A stretch of DNA of 50,365 bases from an uncultured Oscillospiraceae bacterium (GTDB taxonomy: Bacteria > Bacillota > Clostridia > Oscillospirales > Oscillospiraceae): NCBI GenBank assembly GCA_910587255.1, contig CAJUKT010000094.1:1-50365 (forward strand), written 5' to 3'. Under the pieces are notes generated by a model. The model searched no databases. It saw nothing but the letters and a program-made list of their open reading frames with translations, and was not told where the DNA came from. Positions 33,613-41,849 of the stretch are shown in pieces. Position numbers and translations under genes: made by a program. Position 1 is the first letter of the stretch. Each line of letters opens with the position of its first letter.

Positions 33613-33651
33613 TAATGGTTGTATCATAGCAAAAATAATGGTTGAATACAA
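33613..33651 (-). promoter_or_regulatory. Promoter and likely operator of the XRE-ABC operon
   Basis: On the minus strand, TTGTAT (33646-33651), 17-bp spacer, TATGAT (33623-33628). CAACCATTA occurs twice in direct orientation (plus-strand TAATGGTTG at 33613-33621 and 33636-33644), 23 bp apart. One copy lies in the spacer and one just downstream of the -10, a plausible repressor layout. Confidence 0.65.
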
Positions 33652-33697
33652 TGGCGGATTTTTTGCCAAAAATCAACTATAGATTGAGTTCCGGCAA

Positions 33698-33739
33698 AAA
33701 ATCCCCGGCGGGCTGTGAAAACAACCCGCCGGGGATTTT
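33698..33739 (-). terminator. Terminator after the Gly-pentad XRE gene
   Basis: A 15-bp perfect stem (AAAATCCCCGGCGGG / CCCGCCGGGGATTTT) with a 12-base loop. It begins at the stop codon of the minus-strand gene and precedes a short poly-T stretch on that strand. Confidence 0.85.
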
Positions 33740-34566
33740 CAGTGCATCTCAGCCCAAATGAAAAATTTGAGCAGCCGGGTCACAAAGAATGGTGCGTTAG
33801 TGCAGGCTTCGGTAATGGCGGCGTGGGCCTCAGCCAACGCCTGGTCGCTGAAGCCGTCCAGTGGAACGGGGATGGTTTTCGCGCCGTCCGCAACTAGGCC
33901 GATGGCCAAGGGAGCGGACACCACGCCGCCCACCGCCACCTGGGAGGCCGCAACCACGCCGCCGGCGGCGTACACACCCACGGCGCACCCGCCCACCGCA
34001 AGCCAGCCAAGGGCGATGCCGCCCCAGGATAAAAGACCCAGCGCCACCCCGCCGATGGACACGCCGCCCAGAGTAACCGCGCCCAAGGCCAGCAGCAGTC
34101 CGAAGCTCACTGCACCCAGGGAGAGCAGTCCCGCCGTGATCCCCCCCAGAGCCACAAACCCGGTGGAAATATTGCCGATGGCGATGATGCCCCGGGCCCA
34201 GTGATCCCTGCGGCCGATATTGATGTGGACCAGGGGCAGGCCAAAGAGGGTGCACTGGCTTTTATACTCGTAGTGCCAGGTGTCATGGTAGTGGTGGTGA
34301 ATGACGGTGGTGACGGGCTGGGATGGATTGGCAGGCCCGCTCTCCGGCGGGGGAGGTGTACCGGGGTTCTCCCGGCCCGTCACCAAATAGTCCAGGGACA
34401 CGTGAAAATAGTTGGCCAGGGCGACAAGGTTATCCATATCCGGGCGGGACGTGCCCGCCTCCCACTTCTGTACCGCCTGCCGGGTGAGGCCCAGGAGATT
34501 GGCCAGCTCCTCCTGGGACAGGCCGGCCTGACGGCGCAGGTCAAATAAACGGTCGCGAAAATCCAT
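33739..34566 (-). CDS. XRE helix-turn-helix protein with glycine-pentad repeat domain
   Basis: 275 residues. Residues 1-62 are an XRE helix-turn-helix (LRRQAGLSQEELANLLGLTR, QKWEAGTSRPD). After a Pro-rich linker comes HHHYHD (90-95), then FGLPLVHINIGRR, then about fifteen hydrophobic pentads (about 126-203) with glycine every fifth residue. Examples are GGITA, GLLSL, GAVSF, GGVSI, GGVAL, GGIAL and GCAVG. The pentad periodicity suggests a beta-helix or a membrane-inserted rod. A short helical C-terminus follows. The function is unknown; similar HTH-pentad proteins exist in Firmicutes. It has its own promoter and terminator and so is a single-gene unit. Confidence 0.8.
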   Translation of the reverse strand: MDFRDRLFDLRRQAGLSQEELANLLGLTRQAVQKWEAGTSRPDMDNLVALANYFHVSLDYLVTGRENPGTPPPPESGPANPSQPVTTVIHHHYHDTWHYEYKSQCTLFGLPLVHINIGRRDHWARGIIAIGNISTGFVALGGITAGLLSLGAVSFGLLLALGAVTLGGVSIGGVALGLLSWGGIALGWLAVGGCAVGVYAAGGVVAASQVAVGGVVSAPLAIGLVADGAKTIPVPLDGFSDQALAEAHAAITEACTNAPFFVTRLLKFFIWAEMH

Positions 34567-34615
34567 GAGTGATACCTCCGAAAAAAAGACTGTCCGGCGC
34601 CTTTTGGACAGCCTT

Positions 34616-34644
34616 ATCTTAGCAAAAAGCGGCTACTTCTGCAA
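34616..34644 (-). promoter_or_regulatory. Promoter of the Gly-pentad XRE gene
   Basis: Minus strand: TTGCAG (34639-34644), 17-bp spacer, TAAGAT (34616-34621), 50 bases before the start codon. Confidence 0.6.
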
Positions 34645-34715
34645 CCAAAAAGGGGATACAATTTGACAACTGCCGGTTGCGGGGCTAAATTAGCGCTGAA
34701 AATAGGGGGATGATC

Positions 34716-34744
34716 TTGCTTTTCCAGCCCGTCCATAGTACAAT
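34716..34744 (+). promoter_or_regulatory. Sigma-A promoter of deoC
   Basis: TTGCTT, 17-bp spacer, TACAAT, 32 bases before the deoC start. Confidence 0.65.
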
Positions 34745-34776
34745 ACAAATATATTATAATGTATGAGGTGATTCCC

Positions 34777-35442
34777 ATGGACAACCAGACCATTTTGAAC
34801 GCTGTAGACCACACACTGCTTACCCAGACCGCCACCTGGGAGGAAATCAAGCAGATCTGCGACGATGGGGCCGCTTATGGCTGCGCCAGCGTGTGTATTC
34901 CGGCCAGCTATGTAAAACAGGCTGCGGATTATTTGGGAGACAAGCTTCCGGTGTGTACCGTGATCGGCTTCCCCAACGGCTACTCCACCACCGCCGTCAA
35001 GGTGTTTGAGGCCAAGGACGCCATAGCCAACGGGGCCAAGGAGATTGACATGGTTATCAACATCGGCTGGGCCAAGGACGGTCGGTGGGACGACCTGCTT
35101 GCCGAAATCCGCGCGGTGAAGGAGGCGTGCGGCGGCCTGGTGCTTAAGGTCATCATCGAGACCTGTCTGCTCACCCAGGAGGAGAAGGTGCGCCTGTGCC
35201 GGATTGTGTCGGAGAGCGGCGCGGATTACATCAAAACGTCCACTGGTTTCTCCACTGCCGGGGCTACCCGGGAGGATGTGGCGCTGTTTAAAGCCAATGT
35301 GGCCCCCCATGTGAAGATCAAGGCCGCAGGGGGTATCTCCAGCCTTCAGGACGCGGCGGACTTTTTGGAGCTGGGGGCGGGCCGGCTGGGCACCAGCCGT
35401 ATCGTCAAGCTGGTGAAAGGACAGCAGGCACAGGGATATTGA
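34777..35442 (+). CDS. deoC: Deoxyribose-phosphate aldolase
   Basis: 221 residues. Family signatures include AVDHTLLTQTATWEEIKQIC, SVCIPASYV, VCTVIGFPNGYSTTAVK, the LKVIIETCLL strand and YIKTSTGFSTAGATREDV. The Schiff-base lysine falls in IKTSTGF, and the nearby KIKAAGGI lysine assists. It splits deoxyribose-5-phosphate to acetaldehyde and glyceraldehyde-3-phosphate in deoxynucleoside breakdown. The start at 34777 follows GAGGTGATTCCC. The nucleoside-type importer downstream fits this catabolic role. Confidence 0.95.
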   Translation: MDNQTILNAVDHTLLTQTATWEEIKQICDDGAAYGCASVCIPASYVKQAADYLGDKLPVCTVIGFPNGYSTTAVKVFEAKDAIANGAKEIDMVINIGWAKDGRWDDLLAEIRAVKEACGGLVLKVIIETCLLTQEEKVRLCRIVSESGADYIKTSTGFSTAGATREDVALFKANVAPHVKIKAAGGISSLQDAADFLELGAGRLGTSRIVKLVKGQQAQGY

Positions 35443-35495
35443 GTGGTGCAATTTGTCGGGGTTTGTGAAAAATCCGTGTACAATGCAAATAGTCC

Positions 35496-35524
35496 TTGTG
35501 TTTTGCGGACAGACGCGATATAAT
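35496..35524 (+). promoter_or_regulatory. Sigma-A promoter of the BMP lipoprotein gene
   Basis: TTGTGT, 17-bp spacer, perfect TATAAT, then a ~100-base leader. The leader holds a GTCCGC / GCGGAC inverted pair (35559-35564 and 35581-35586) and GC-rich inverted stretches, but no recognisable riboswitch. Confidence 0.75.
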
Positions 35525-35631
35525 GGGCTCGTCCTTTGAGGCAGGGCGCAGATGCTGTGTCCGCCCCATGGACATGGAGTGCGGACGGCGCCGCCGTTCG
35601 GAATAGATGAAAAGAAAGGATGAAATTTGCG

Positions 35632-36855
35632 ATGAAAAAGATCCTCGCGATGCTGCTGGCCGTGGTCATGGTGCTGAGCCTGGCTGCCTGCACCAGCGGC
35701 AACCCCGATCCCACTCAGACCGCCAGTGAGCCCCCCGCCAGCCAGCCCGGCACGGAGGAGAGCACCGAGCCCTCCCAGGCCCCCACTGAGGAGCCTCCCG
35801 CTCCCGCTGGTGACAACCCCGATGACATCGCCGACACCATGACCTCTTCCGACAACAAGTACCAGGTGGCCTTCATCACCGATGTAGGCCAGTTGAAGGA
35901 CAAGTCCTTCAACCAGGGCACTTTCGACGGCGTGAAGCTGTACGCCGCCGCCAACGGCAAGAGCTACAAGTACTACCAGCCCGCCAACGGCGACGCCGCC
36001 ACTGACGACGACCGCTACGACGCCATGAAGGCCGCCGTGGAGGGTGGCGCCGAGGTGATCGTGTGCGCTGGTTTCATGCAGGAGGCTGCCCTGAAGAAGG
36101 CCGCCGCCGAGTTCCCCGATGTGCCCTTCATCTTCATTGATGGCTACCCCATCGGCCTGGACAACGTGGCGGGCATCTCCTTCCAGGAGGAGCAGAGCGG
36201 CTATCTGGCCGGCTACGCCGTGGTGAAGGAAGGCTTTGAGAAGCTGGGCTTCACCGGTGGCGGCGGCGGCACCAACCCCGCCTGCTGCCGCTTCGGCTAC
36301 GGCTTCGTGCAGGGCGCCAACGACGCCGCTAAGGAGCTGGGCAAGACCGTTGATATCAACTATTCCTGGCAGTACGGCGCTTCCTTCCAGGCTTCCCCCG
36401 AGCTGCAGACCATGATGAACGGCTGGTACTCCAACGGTACCGAGATCGTCTTTGCCTGCGGTGGTTCCATGTTCAATTCTGTGGCTGCTGCCGCCGCTGC
36501 TAACGACGGCTTGGTGGTGGGCGTGGACGTAGACCAGTCCGCCCAGTCCGAGACCGTGGTGACCTCCGCCATGAAGGGCTTGGCTTCCTCCGTGCAGTGG
36601 GCCGTGGCCAAGGTGTATGACGGCACCTTCTCCGAGATCGGCGGCAAGGGCACTTCCCTGGGCGCCAAGGATGACGCCGTGGGCCTGCCCACCGCTACCT
36701 GGAGCCTGGAGAACTACACCATTGAGGAGTACGAGGCTCAGCTGGCCGACATGGCTTCCGGTAAGCTGGTGGTGGACAGCATGGTGGCTGAGGAAGACTT
36801 CGCCAAGGTGACTGACACTAATTGGAGCAACGTGGCGCTGAACTACATCGGCTGA
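35632..36855 (+). CDS. BmpA/PnrA-family substrate-binding lipoprotein
   Basis: 407 residues. The lipoprotein signal peptide ends in the lipobox LAAC (C20), after MKKILAMLLAVVMVLS. A Pro/Thr/Glu-rich tether (about 25-65) leads to the BMP domain (YQVAFITDVGQLKDKSFNQGTFDGV, FIFIDG, GIVFACGGSMFNSV-like segments). Relatives bind purine nucleosides such as guanosine. It belongs with the ATPase and two permeases downstream. The ATG at 35632 is preferred to 35620, which sits on the AAAGGA site. A terminator between it and the ATPase should make it the most abundant product. Confidence 0.9.
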   Translation: MKKILAMLLAVVMVLSLAACTSGNPDPTQTASEPPASQPGTEESTEPSQAPTEEPPAPAGDNPDDIADTMTSSDNKYQVAFITDVGQLKDKSFNQGTFDGVKLYAAANGKSYKYYQPANGDAATDDDRYDAMKAAVEGGAEVIVCAGFMQEAALKKAAAEFPDVPFIFIDGYPIGLDNVAGISFQEEQSGYLAGYAVVKEGFEKLGFTGGGGGTNPACCRFGYGFVQGANDAAKELGKTVDINYSWQYGASFQASPELQTMMNGWYSNGTEIVFACGGSMFNSVAAAAAANDGLVVGVDVDQSAQSETVVTSAMKGLASSVQWAVAKVYDGTFSEIGGKGTSLGAKDDAVGLPTATWSLENYTIEEYEAQLADMASGKLVVDSMVAEEDFAKVTDTNWSNVALNYIG

Positions 36856-36875
36856 TTTTTGCTTGAAACCCTGCG

Positions 36876-36908
36876 CGGGCGGGACGCATTGCGTCCCGCC
36901 CGTTTTTT
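36876..36908 (+). terminator. Terminator between the binding protein and the ATPase gene
   Basis: A perfect 12-bp stem (CGGGCGGGACGC / GCGTCCCGCCCG) with loop ATT and a run of six T. Confidence 0.92.
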
Positions 36909-36931
36909 CTGTCCTCCTGGAATAAAATTGC

Positions 36932-36960
36932 TTGTGTTTTTGTCGAGCATCAGGTATAAT
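36932..36960 (+). promoter_or_regulatory. Second promoter of the importer locus
   Basis: TTGTGT, 17-bp spacer, TATAAT. The TTGTGTTTT sequence at the -35 is identical to that of the binding-protein promoter, suggesting parallel control. Confidence 0.7.
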
Positions 36961-37017
36961 TGACATAATAGGGCTTTTCACAGGGGCCCGGTACTGACAT
37001 TTTAGACAGGAAGCGGG

Positions 37018-38577
37018 ATGAGGACGATGGAATCTGAGAACATCATTGAGATGCTCCACATCACCAAGGAATTCCCTGGTATCATTGCCAACGATGATAT
37101 CACCCTCCAGCTCCGCCGGGGGGAGATCCACGCCCTCCTGGGGGAGAACGGGGCGGGGAAGTCCACGCTGATGAGCGTCCTTTTCGGCCTTTACCAGCCG
37201 GAGAAGGGGATCATCAAGAAAAATGGCCAGGAAGTTAAAATCAACGACCCCAACGACGCCACTGCCCTTGGCATTGGCATGGTTCACCAGCACTTCAAGC
37301 TCATTGAGGTGTTTACTGTGCTGGATAACATCATCCTTGGGGCGGAGACCACCAAACTGGGCTTTCTCCAGAAGCGGGAGGCCCGGGCAAAGGTGGAGGC
37401 CCTGTCCGAGCGGTACGGCCTGAGGGTGGATCTGGACGCCAAGGTGGAGGATATCACCGTGGGGATGCAGCAGCGGGTGGAGATTCTCAAAATGCTCTAC
37501 CGGGACAACGAAATCTTGATTTTCGATGAGCCCACCGCCGTCCTCACCCCCCAGGAGATCGACGAGCTGATGGCGACTATGAAGGAATTTGCTAAGGAGG
37601 GCAAGTCGATCCTGTTTATTTCCCACAAGCTCAATGAGATTATGGCGGTGTCGGACCGGGTGACAGTGCTGCGTAAGGGTAAGTACATTGGAACGGTAGA
37701 TGCCAAGGATACGGATAAGCAGTCCCTGTCTAACATGATGGTGGGCCGCCCCGTCCAGCTGGAGGTGACCAAGAAGCCCGCCCAGCCGGGAGAGGCGGTG
37801 CTGGAGGTGCGGGAGCTTTGCGTTCCCTCCAGGAGCCACAAGAAGAACGCCGTCAACCGCGTCTCCTTCCAGGCCAGGGCGGGGGAGATCCTGTGTATTG
37901 CTGGGATTGACGGAAATGGCCAGACGGAGCTGGTCCACGGTTTGACGGGATTGGAGAAGAGCTCCGGCGGGACTGTTACCCTGTGCGGGGAGGATATTTC
38001 CCACGCGTCCATCAAGCACCGGGGGGGCAGAATGAGCCATATCCCCGAGGACCGGCACAAGCACGGCTTGGTGCTGGACTTTACTTTGGAGCAGAACCTG
38101 GTGCTCCAGCGGTTCAATGAGAAGCGGTTCCAAACCCATGGCTTTATTAACCGGGGGGCGGTGCGGGAGTACGCCGGGCAGCTCATTGAACAGTACGATG
38201 TGCGGTCTGGGCAGGGGCCGGTGACCATAGCCCGCTCTATGTCCGGCGGCAACCAGCAAAAGGCCATTATCGCTCGGGAAGTGGACCGGGAAAAGCCTCT
38301 TATTGTAGCGGTTCAGCCCACCCGTGGCCTGGATGTGGGCGCCATTGAATACATCCATAGCCAGCTGGTTTCGGAGCGGGATAGGGGCCGCGCGGTGCTC
38401 CTGGTCAGCCTGGAGCTGGACGAGGTAATGAGTCTGTCCGACCGCATTCTGGTGATGTACGAGGGTGAGATCGTGGGCGAACTGGACCCCAAGCAGACCA
38501 CCGTGCAGGAGCTGGGCCTTTATATGGCCGGGGCCAAGCGGATGGATATGAACGGGAAGGAGGAGAGGGGCGCGTGA
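37018..38577 (+). CDS. Nucleoside-type ABC importer, double ATPase subunit
   Basis: 519 residues with two ATPase domains, like NupO/YufO and RbsA. Domain 1 has Walker A LLGENGAGKSTLM, signature-like ITVGMQQRVEILK and Walker B ILIFDEPTAVLTP. Domain 2 has the usual degenerate P-loop (GIDGNGQTEL, no GKT), signature MSGGNQQKAIIAREV and VAVQPTRGLDVGA. It energises uptake by the two permeases downstream. Starts at 37018 and 37027 are both possible; 37018 has AGGAAG upstream. Confidence 0.92.
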   Translation: MRTMESENIIEMLHITKEFPGIIANDDITLQLRRGEIHALLGENGAGKSTLMSVLFGLYQPEKGIIKKNGQEVKINDPNDATALGIGMVHQHFKLIEVFTVLDNIILGAETTKLGFLQKREARAKVEALSERYGLRVDLDAKVEDITVGMQQRVEILKMLYRDNEILIFDEPTAVLTPQEIDELMATMKEFAKEGKSILFISHKLNEIMAVSDRVTVLRKGKYIGTVDAKDTDKQSLSNMMVGRPVQLEVTKKPAQPGEAVLEVRELCVPSRSHKKNAVNRVSFQARAGEILCIAGIDGNGQTELVHGLTGLEKSSGGTVTLCGEDISHASIKHRGGRMSHIPEDRHKHGLVLDFTLEQNLVLQRFNEKRFQTHGFINRGAVREYAGQLIEQYDVRSGQGPVTIARSMSGGNQQKAIIAREVDREKPLIVAVQPTRGLDVGAIEYIHSQLVSERDRGRAVLLVSLELDEVMSLSDRILVMYEGEIVGELDPKQTTVQELGLYMAGAKRMDMNGKEERGA

Positions 38578-38632
38578 GTGTGAAATATCCGAATCTCGTC
38601 CAAATCTATACCGGTGAGGAGGATGAGGGATC

Positions 38633-39925
38633 ATGAAGGACCAGGGGAGAACTCTACTGCAAAAGGATGGGACCAAGACCGTGCTGGCATCCCTGCTCTC
38701 CATTGTCATTGGCCTGGCGGTGGGCAGTATCCTGGTGCTGGTGGTGGGACTGTTCAGCGATAATCTGGGCATGGCAAGCGCCTGGGAGGGCATCCGGCTC
38801 ATCTTCTTTGGCATACTCAGTACAGGGCGGGACGCATCGGGCAGCCTGACCTGGGGCTTCAATCCACAGAGCATCGGCAATATGCTCTTCCGGGCCACCC
38901 CGCTGATCCTCACAGGACTGTCTGTGTCGGTGGCATTCAAGACGGGCCTGTTCAATATCGGCGCGCCTGGGCAGTATCTGATGGGTACCATGGTCACGCT
39001 GGCGGTTGCGTTGGGCATTCCTGTCTCTGCACTGCCCAGTCCCGTCATCTGGCTGCTGGCCTTTTTGGGGGGCATGCTGGCGGGGGCGCTTTGGGGCTGC
39101 ATTCCCGGTATTGTAAAGGCGCTGCTCAATATCAACGAGGTGCTGGCCTGCATAATGACAAACTGGATTGCCGCAAACCTGGTGACATGGTTCTTTGACG
39201 CCAACAAGATGTTCCAAAACACCGTAGAGAATACCAAGAGCAGCTATGTGTACAAAACCGCCTACGGCAAAACGCTGGTGGACGGAGCCTGGACTTATGT
39301 GGAAGGCAGCGGCGTCCAGACTGCCAAGCTGGGCTTGGATAAGGTTTTTCCCGGGTCCCAGGTCAACGCTGGCATCCTCATCGCCATATTGATTGCCGTC
39401 GGGATTTACATTCTCATGACAAAGACCACCCTGGGCTATCAGCTCAAGGCCTGCGGCTCCAACCGCCACGCCGCCCGGTACGCCGGAATCAGCGACAAGC
39501 GGAACATCGTGCTTTCCATGGCCATTGCCGGGGCCCTGTCCGGGGCTGGGGCGTCGCTCTATTTTCTGGCGGGCAATACGGAGTTTTTCTGGCAGACCTA
39601 TCAGTCCCTGCCCGCCGCCGGCTTTAACGGCATCCCTGTGGCGCTGTTGGCGGCTAATAATCCCATCGGCGTGATCTTTACCGGCTGCTTTATGTCTATG
39701 CTCAATATTGTGGGCCTGCAGCTGACCAAATTGACCGCATACAACGAGTATATCACCGATGTTATCATCTCCGTCATTGTCTACCTCAGCGCTTTCTCCC
39801 TGCTCATAAAAATGCTGCTGGCCAGCCGTAAAAAGGATAAGCCGTCACAGTCTGCGCCGGATGGACTGAAGGAGGACAAGCCCATGGAGGAAGCCTCCGC
39901 TGAGAAAGGAGGGGAGCGGGCATGA
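38633..39925 (+). CDS. Nucleoside-type ABC importer permease 1
   Basis: 430 residues of the BPD_transp_2 family (NupP/YufP type). About ten transmembrane helices are expected, with the EAA-like loop region LGYQLKACGSNRHAARYAGI. An insert of about 50 residues (FQNTVENTKSSYVYKTAYGK...) between helices is hydrophilic, and probably extracellular. A charged cytoplasmic tail (RKKDKPSQSAPDGLKEDKP...) precedes the stop, which overlaps permease 2 by ATGA. It forms the channel with that subunit. Confidence 0.9.
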   Translation: MKDQGRTLLQKDGTKTVLASLLSIVIGLAVGSILVLVVGLFSDNLGMASAWEGIRLIFFGILSTGRDASGSLTWGFNPQSIGNMLFRATPLILTGLSVSVAFKTGLFNIGAPGQYLMGTMVTLAVALGIPVSALPSPVIWLLAFLGGMLAGALWGCIPGIVKALLNINEVLACIMTNWIAANLVTWFFDANKMFQNTVENTKSSYVYKTAYGKTLVDGAWTYVEGSGVQTAKLGLDKVFPGSQVNAGILIAILIAVGIYILMTKTTLGYQLKACGSNRHAARYAGISDKRNIVLSMAIAGALSGAGASLYFLAGNTEFFWQTYQSLPAAGFNGIPVALLAANNPIGVIFTGCFMSMLNIVGLQLTKLTAYNEYITDVIISVIVYLSAFSLLIKMLLASRKKDKPSQSAPDGLKEDKPMEEASAEKGGERA

Positions 39926-40956
39926 CGTTTCTGATCCAGCAGACCCTGCTTTACGCCGTTCCGCTGATGATCGTGGCGCTGGCCGGTGTGTTTGCCGAGC
40001 GCAGCGGCATCATCAACCTGGCGCTGGAAGGCATTATGATTTTCGGCGCCTTTGTGGGGGTGCTTTTTGTAAATATAATGCAGGGGATCGCCCTGTTTCA
40101 TGACGCCTTTGCCGCCAAAAACTGGCTGATGCTCCAGGGGCTGGAGCTGCTGGCCATGCTGGCGGCCGGTGTGCTGGGCGCGGTATTTTCCCTGCTGCTG
40201 TCCTTTGCCTCGGTGAACCTGAAGGCGGACCAGACCATCGGTGGCACGGCCCTGAACCTGATGGCTCCGGCCCTGGTGCTCTTTCTCATCCGTATCATTG
40301 CCAACCAAAACACCCTGGGAATGGCGGATGGCAGCGATGCCGCCAGCTGGTTTATGATTAAAAAGAGCACCCTTAGCATTGACCGCAAAACCGACTTGGG
40401 CTTCTTGGGGGAGACCTTCATCAACAAGGTATACCTAGCTACCTATGTGTGCATTGTGCTGTTTGTGGTGCTGTCCGTTCTGCTTTACAAAACCAGGTTT
40501 GGACTGCGGCTGCGTTCCTGCGGCGAAAATCCCCAGGCCGCCGACTCGCTGGGCATCAATGTGTACAAAATGCGTTACGCAGGTACGACTATTTCCGGCG
40601 CCCTGGCGGGCATGGGCGGCTTCGTCTACGCCCTGACCACCGCCAACTGTGCCTCCACCGGCGATGTGGCTGGGTTTGGCTTCCTGGCCCTGGCCGTCAT
40701 GATCTTTGGCAACTGGAAGCCGCTGAATATTGCCGGATCTGCGCTGCTGTTCGGTCTGTTCAAGTGTATTGCGGCCTCCTACGCATCCATCGACATTAAC
40801 GGAGACGGCGTGTGTATGCTGGCCAACGCCCCCATCAGCAGCCATGTCTACCGTATGCTGCCCTATGTCATCACGCTGGTGGTGCTGGCGTTTACGTCTA
40901 AAAAGTCCCGCGCGCCCAAGGCTGAGGGCATTCCCTACGATAAGGGACAGCGCTGA
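39922..40956 (+). CDS. Nucleoside-type ABC importer permease 2
   Basis: 344 residues of the same permease family (NupQ/YufQ type). It starts with the conserved TFLIQQTLLYAVPLMIVALAG and GVFAERSGIINLALEGIMIFGAF, and has the cytoplasmic loop TRFGLRLRSCGENPQAADSLGI. It is the partner of the preceding permease, with the lipoprotein, ATPase, permease, permease order matching the B. subtilis guanosine importer locus. A perfect hairpin terminator follows. Confidence 0.9.
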   Translation: MTFLIQQTLLYAVPLMIVALAGVFAERSGIINLALEGIMIFGAFVGVLFVNIMQGIALFHDAFAAKNWLMLQGLELLAMLAAGVLGAVFSLLLSFASVNLKADQTIGGTALNLMAPALVLFLIRIIANQNTLGMADGSDAASWFMIKKSTLSIDRKTDLGFLGETFINKVYLATYVCIVLFVVLSVLLYKTRFGLRLRSCGENPQAADSLGINVYKMRYAGTTISGALAGMGGFVYALTTANCASTGDVAGFGFLALAVMIFGNWKPLNIAGSALLFGLFKCIAASYASIDINGDGVCMLANAPISSHVYRMLPYVITLVVLAFTSKKSRAPKAEGIPYDKGQR

Positions 40957-40974
40957 CCATTACAATCGAAAAGA

Positions 40975-41007
40975 GAAGGGCCCGCCGGAACATCCGGCGG
41001 GCCCTTC
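40975..41007. terminator. Bidirectional terminator after the importer operon
   Basis: A perfect 14-bp stem (GAAGGGCCCGCCGG / CCGGCGGGCCCTTC) with loop AACAT, between converging genes. The T run is absent on the plus strand. Confidence 0.75.
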
Positions 41008-41033
41008 CTCAATGTGTGCTTTGCTGCCATAGG

Positions 41034-41849
41034 TCAGCGCTTGGCGCGGGATTTGAGGGCATTTTTGTAGCGAATCAGCTCCTCTTTGGCCAGCGCGGCG
41101 GCGGCCAGGATGTCCTCATGACTGACAGAGTACTTCTGGCTCACCTTCAGGGAACCGTATATGTGGCGGAAGCGGCGGCTGTACTTCTCCAGCTGGGCCA
41201 CCTGATCGCTGTAGCGCTGGCGCAGGGCGGCGGCGCCGTCCTCTAGCCGGTCGCTGAGCTCGGCTTTGCCCAGGGCGGCCTGGAGCTGGAGCTCCTGCCC
41301 CATTTGGGTGACGCCCACCACCAGCTTGGACACCAGGGCCAAATGCCGGATGGTGAGCACCGCGTCCACCGACAGCAGTGCCAAAAATGCGCCGCACAGC
41401 ATGAATTCCAGCCAAACAGGGAGACGCTCCACCAGCTCCTGGATAGGCGGGTGGATGAAAAAGATGACAAGATAGGACAGCACGCCCCAGGTCAGCGCCA
41501 CCCACAGGCATACCCGTCCCTTGAGGTTAAAACGGAACTGGGAATAATCCCAGTACTTCACATGGGTGGCGGCCTCCAGCACCCAGCCCACCAGATACTC
41601 CCAGGAGGTCATGACTGCCACAGCCACCACATAGAAGAGCACCAGATTTTGCTTCAAAGGCGTGAAGAACAGGATCATCAGCACCACGCCGCCGCCGTAA
41701 ATAGGGCAGATAGGGCCGTAAAGGAATCCTCGGGCCACCAGGCGCCGCTCTACGATGGAGCAATAGCAGGTCTCCATCACCCAGCCCAAAAAAGAGTACA
41801 GGATAAAATAGAGGAACAGGCTGGAAATGGGAAAGCCCATAAAATTCAC
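41034..41849 (-). CDS. CmpB-like (ABC-transporter type IV) membrane protein
   Basis: 271 residues from a GTG that overlaps the preceding stop (GTGA), with GGGGG upstream. The N-terminal ~160 residues have four to five transmembrane helices and the signature YSFLGWVMETCYCSI, ARGFLYGPICPIYGGGVV, as in the CmpB family of putative type IV ABC transporter permeases. The C-terminal ~100 residues form charged, probably coiled-coil helices. The transported solute, if any, is unknown. It is paired with a DUF4364 regulator. Confidence 0.8.
   Translation of the reverse strand: MNFMGFPISSLFLYFILYSFLGWVMETCYCSIVERRLVARGFLYGPICPIYGGGVVLMILFFTPLKQNLVLFYVVAVAVMTSWEYLVGWVLEAATHVKYWDYSQFRFNLKGRVCLWVALTWGVLSYLVIFFIHPPIQELVERLPVWLEFMLCGAFLALLSVDAVLTIRHLALVSKLVVGVTQMGQELQLQAALGKAELSDRLEDGAAALRQRYSDQVAQLEKYSRRFRHIYGSLKVSQKYSVSHEDILAAAALAKEELIRYKNALKSRAKR

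Noticed and set aside
35525..35631. A purine-type riboswitch in the BMP lipoprotein leader
   Set aside because: The leader has GC-rich inverted pairs but not the conserved purine-riboswitch core, so only unspecified structure is reported.
36934..36954. TTGCTT at 36928 as the -35 for the ATPase promoter
   Set aside because: The spacing to TATAAT would be 21 bp; the overlapping TTGTGT at 36932 gives the standard 17 bp.
34690..39237. A 1515-codon open frame on the minus strand
   Set aside because: It runs antisense across deoC, the BMP lipoprotein, the ATPase and the start of permease 1, which all have clear family motifs. Its product is His/Leu/Gly-rich with no domain. It is a by-product of GC-biased codons.
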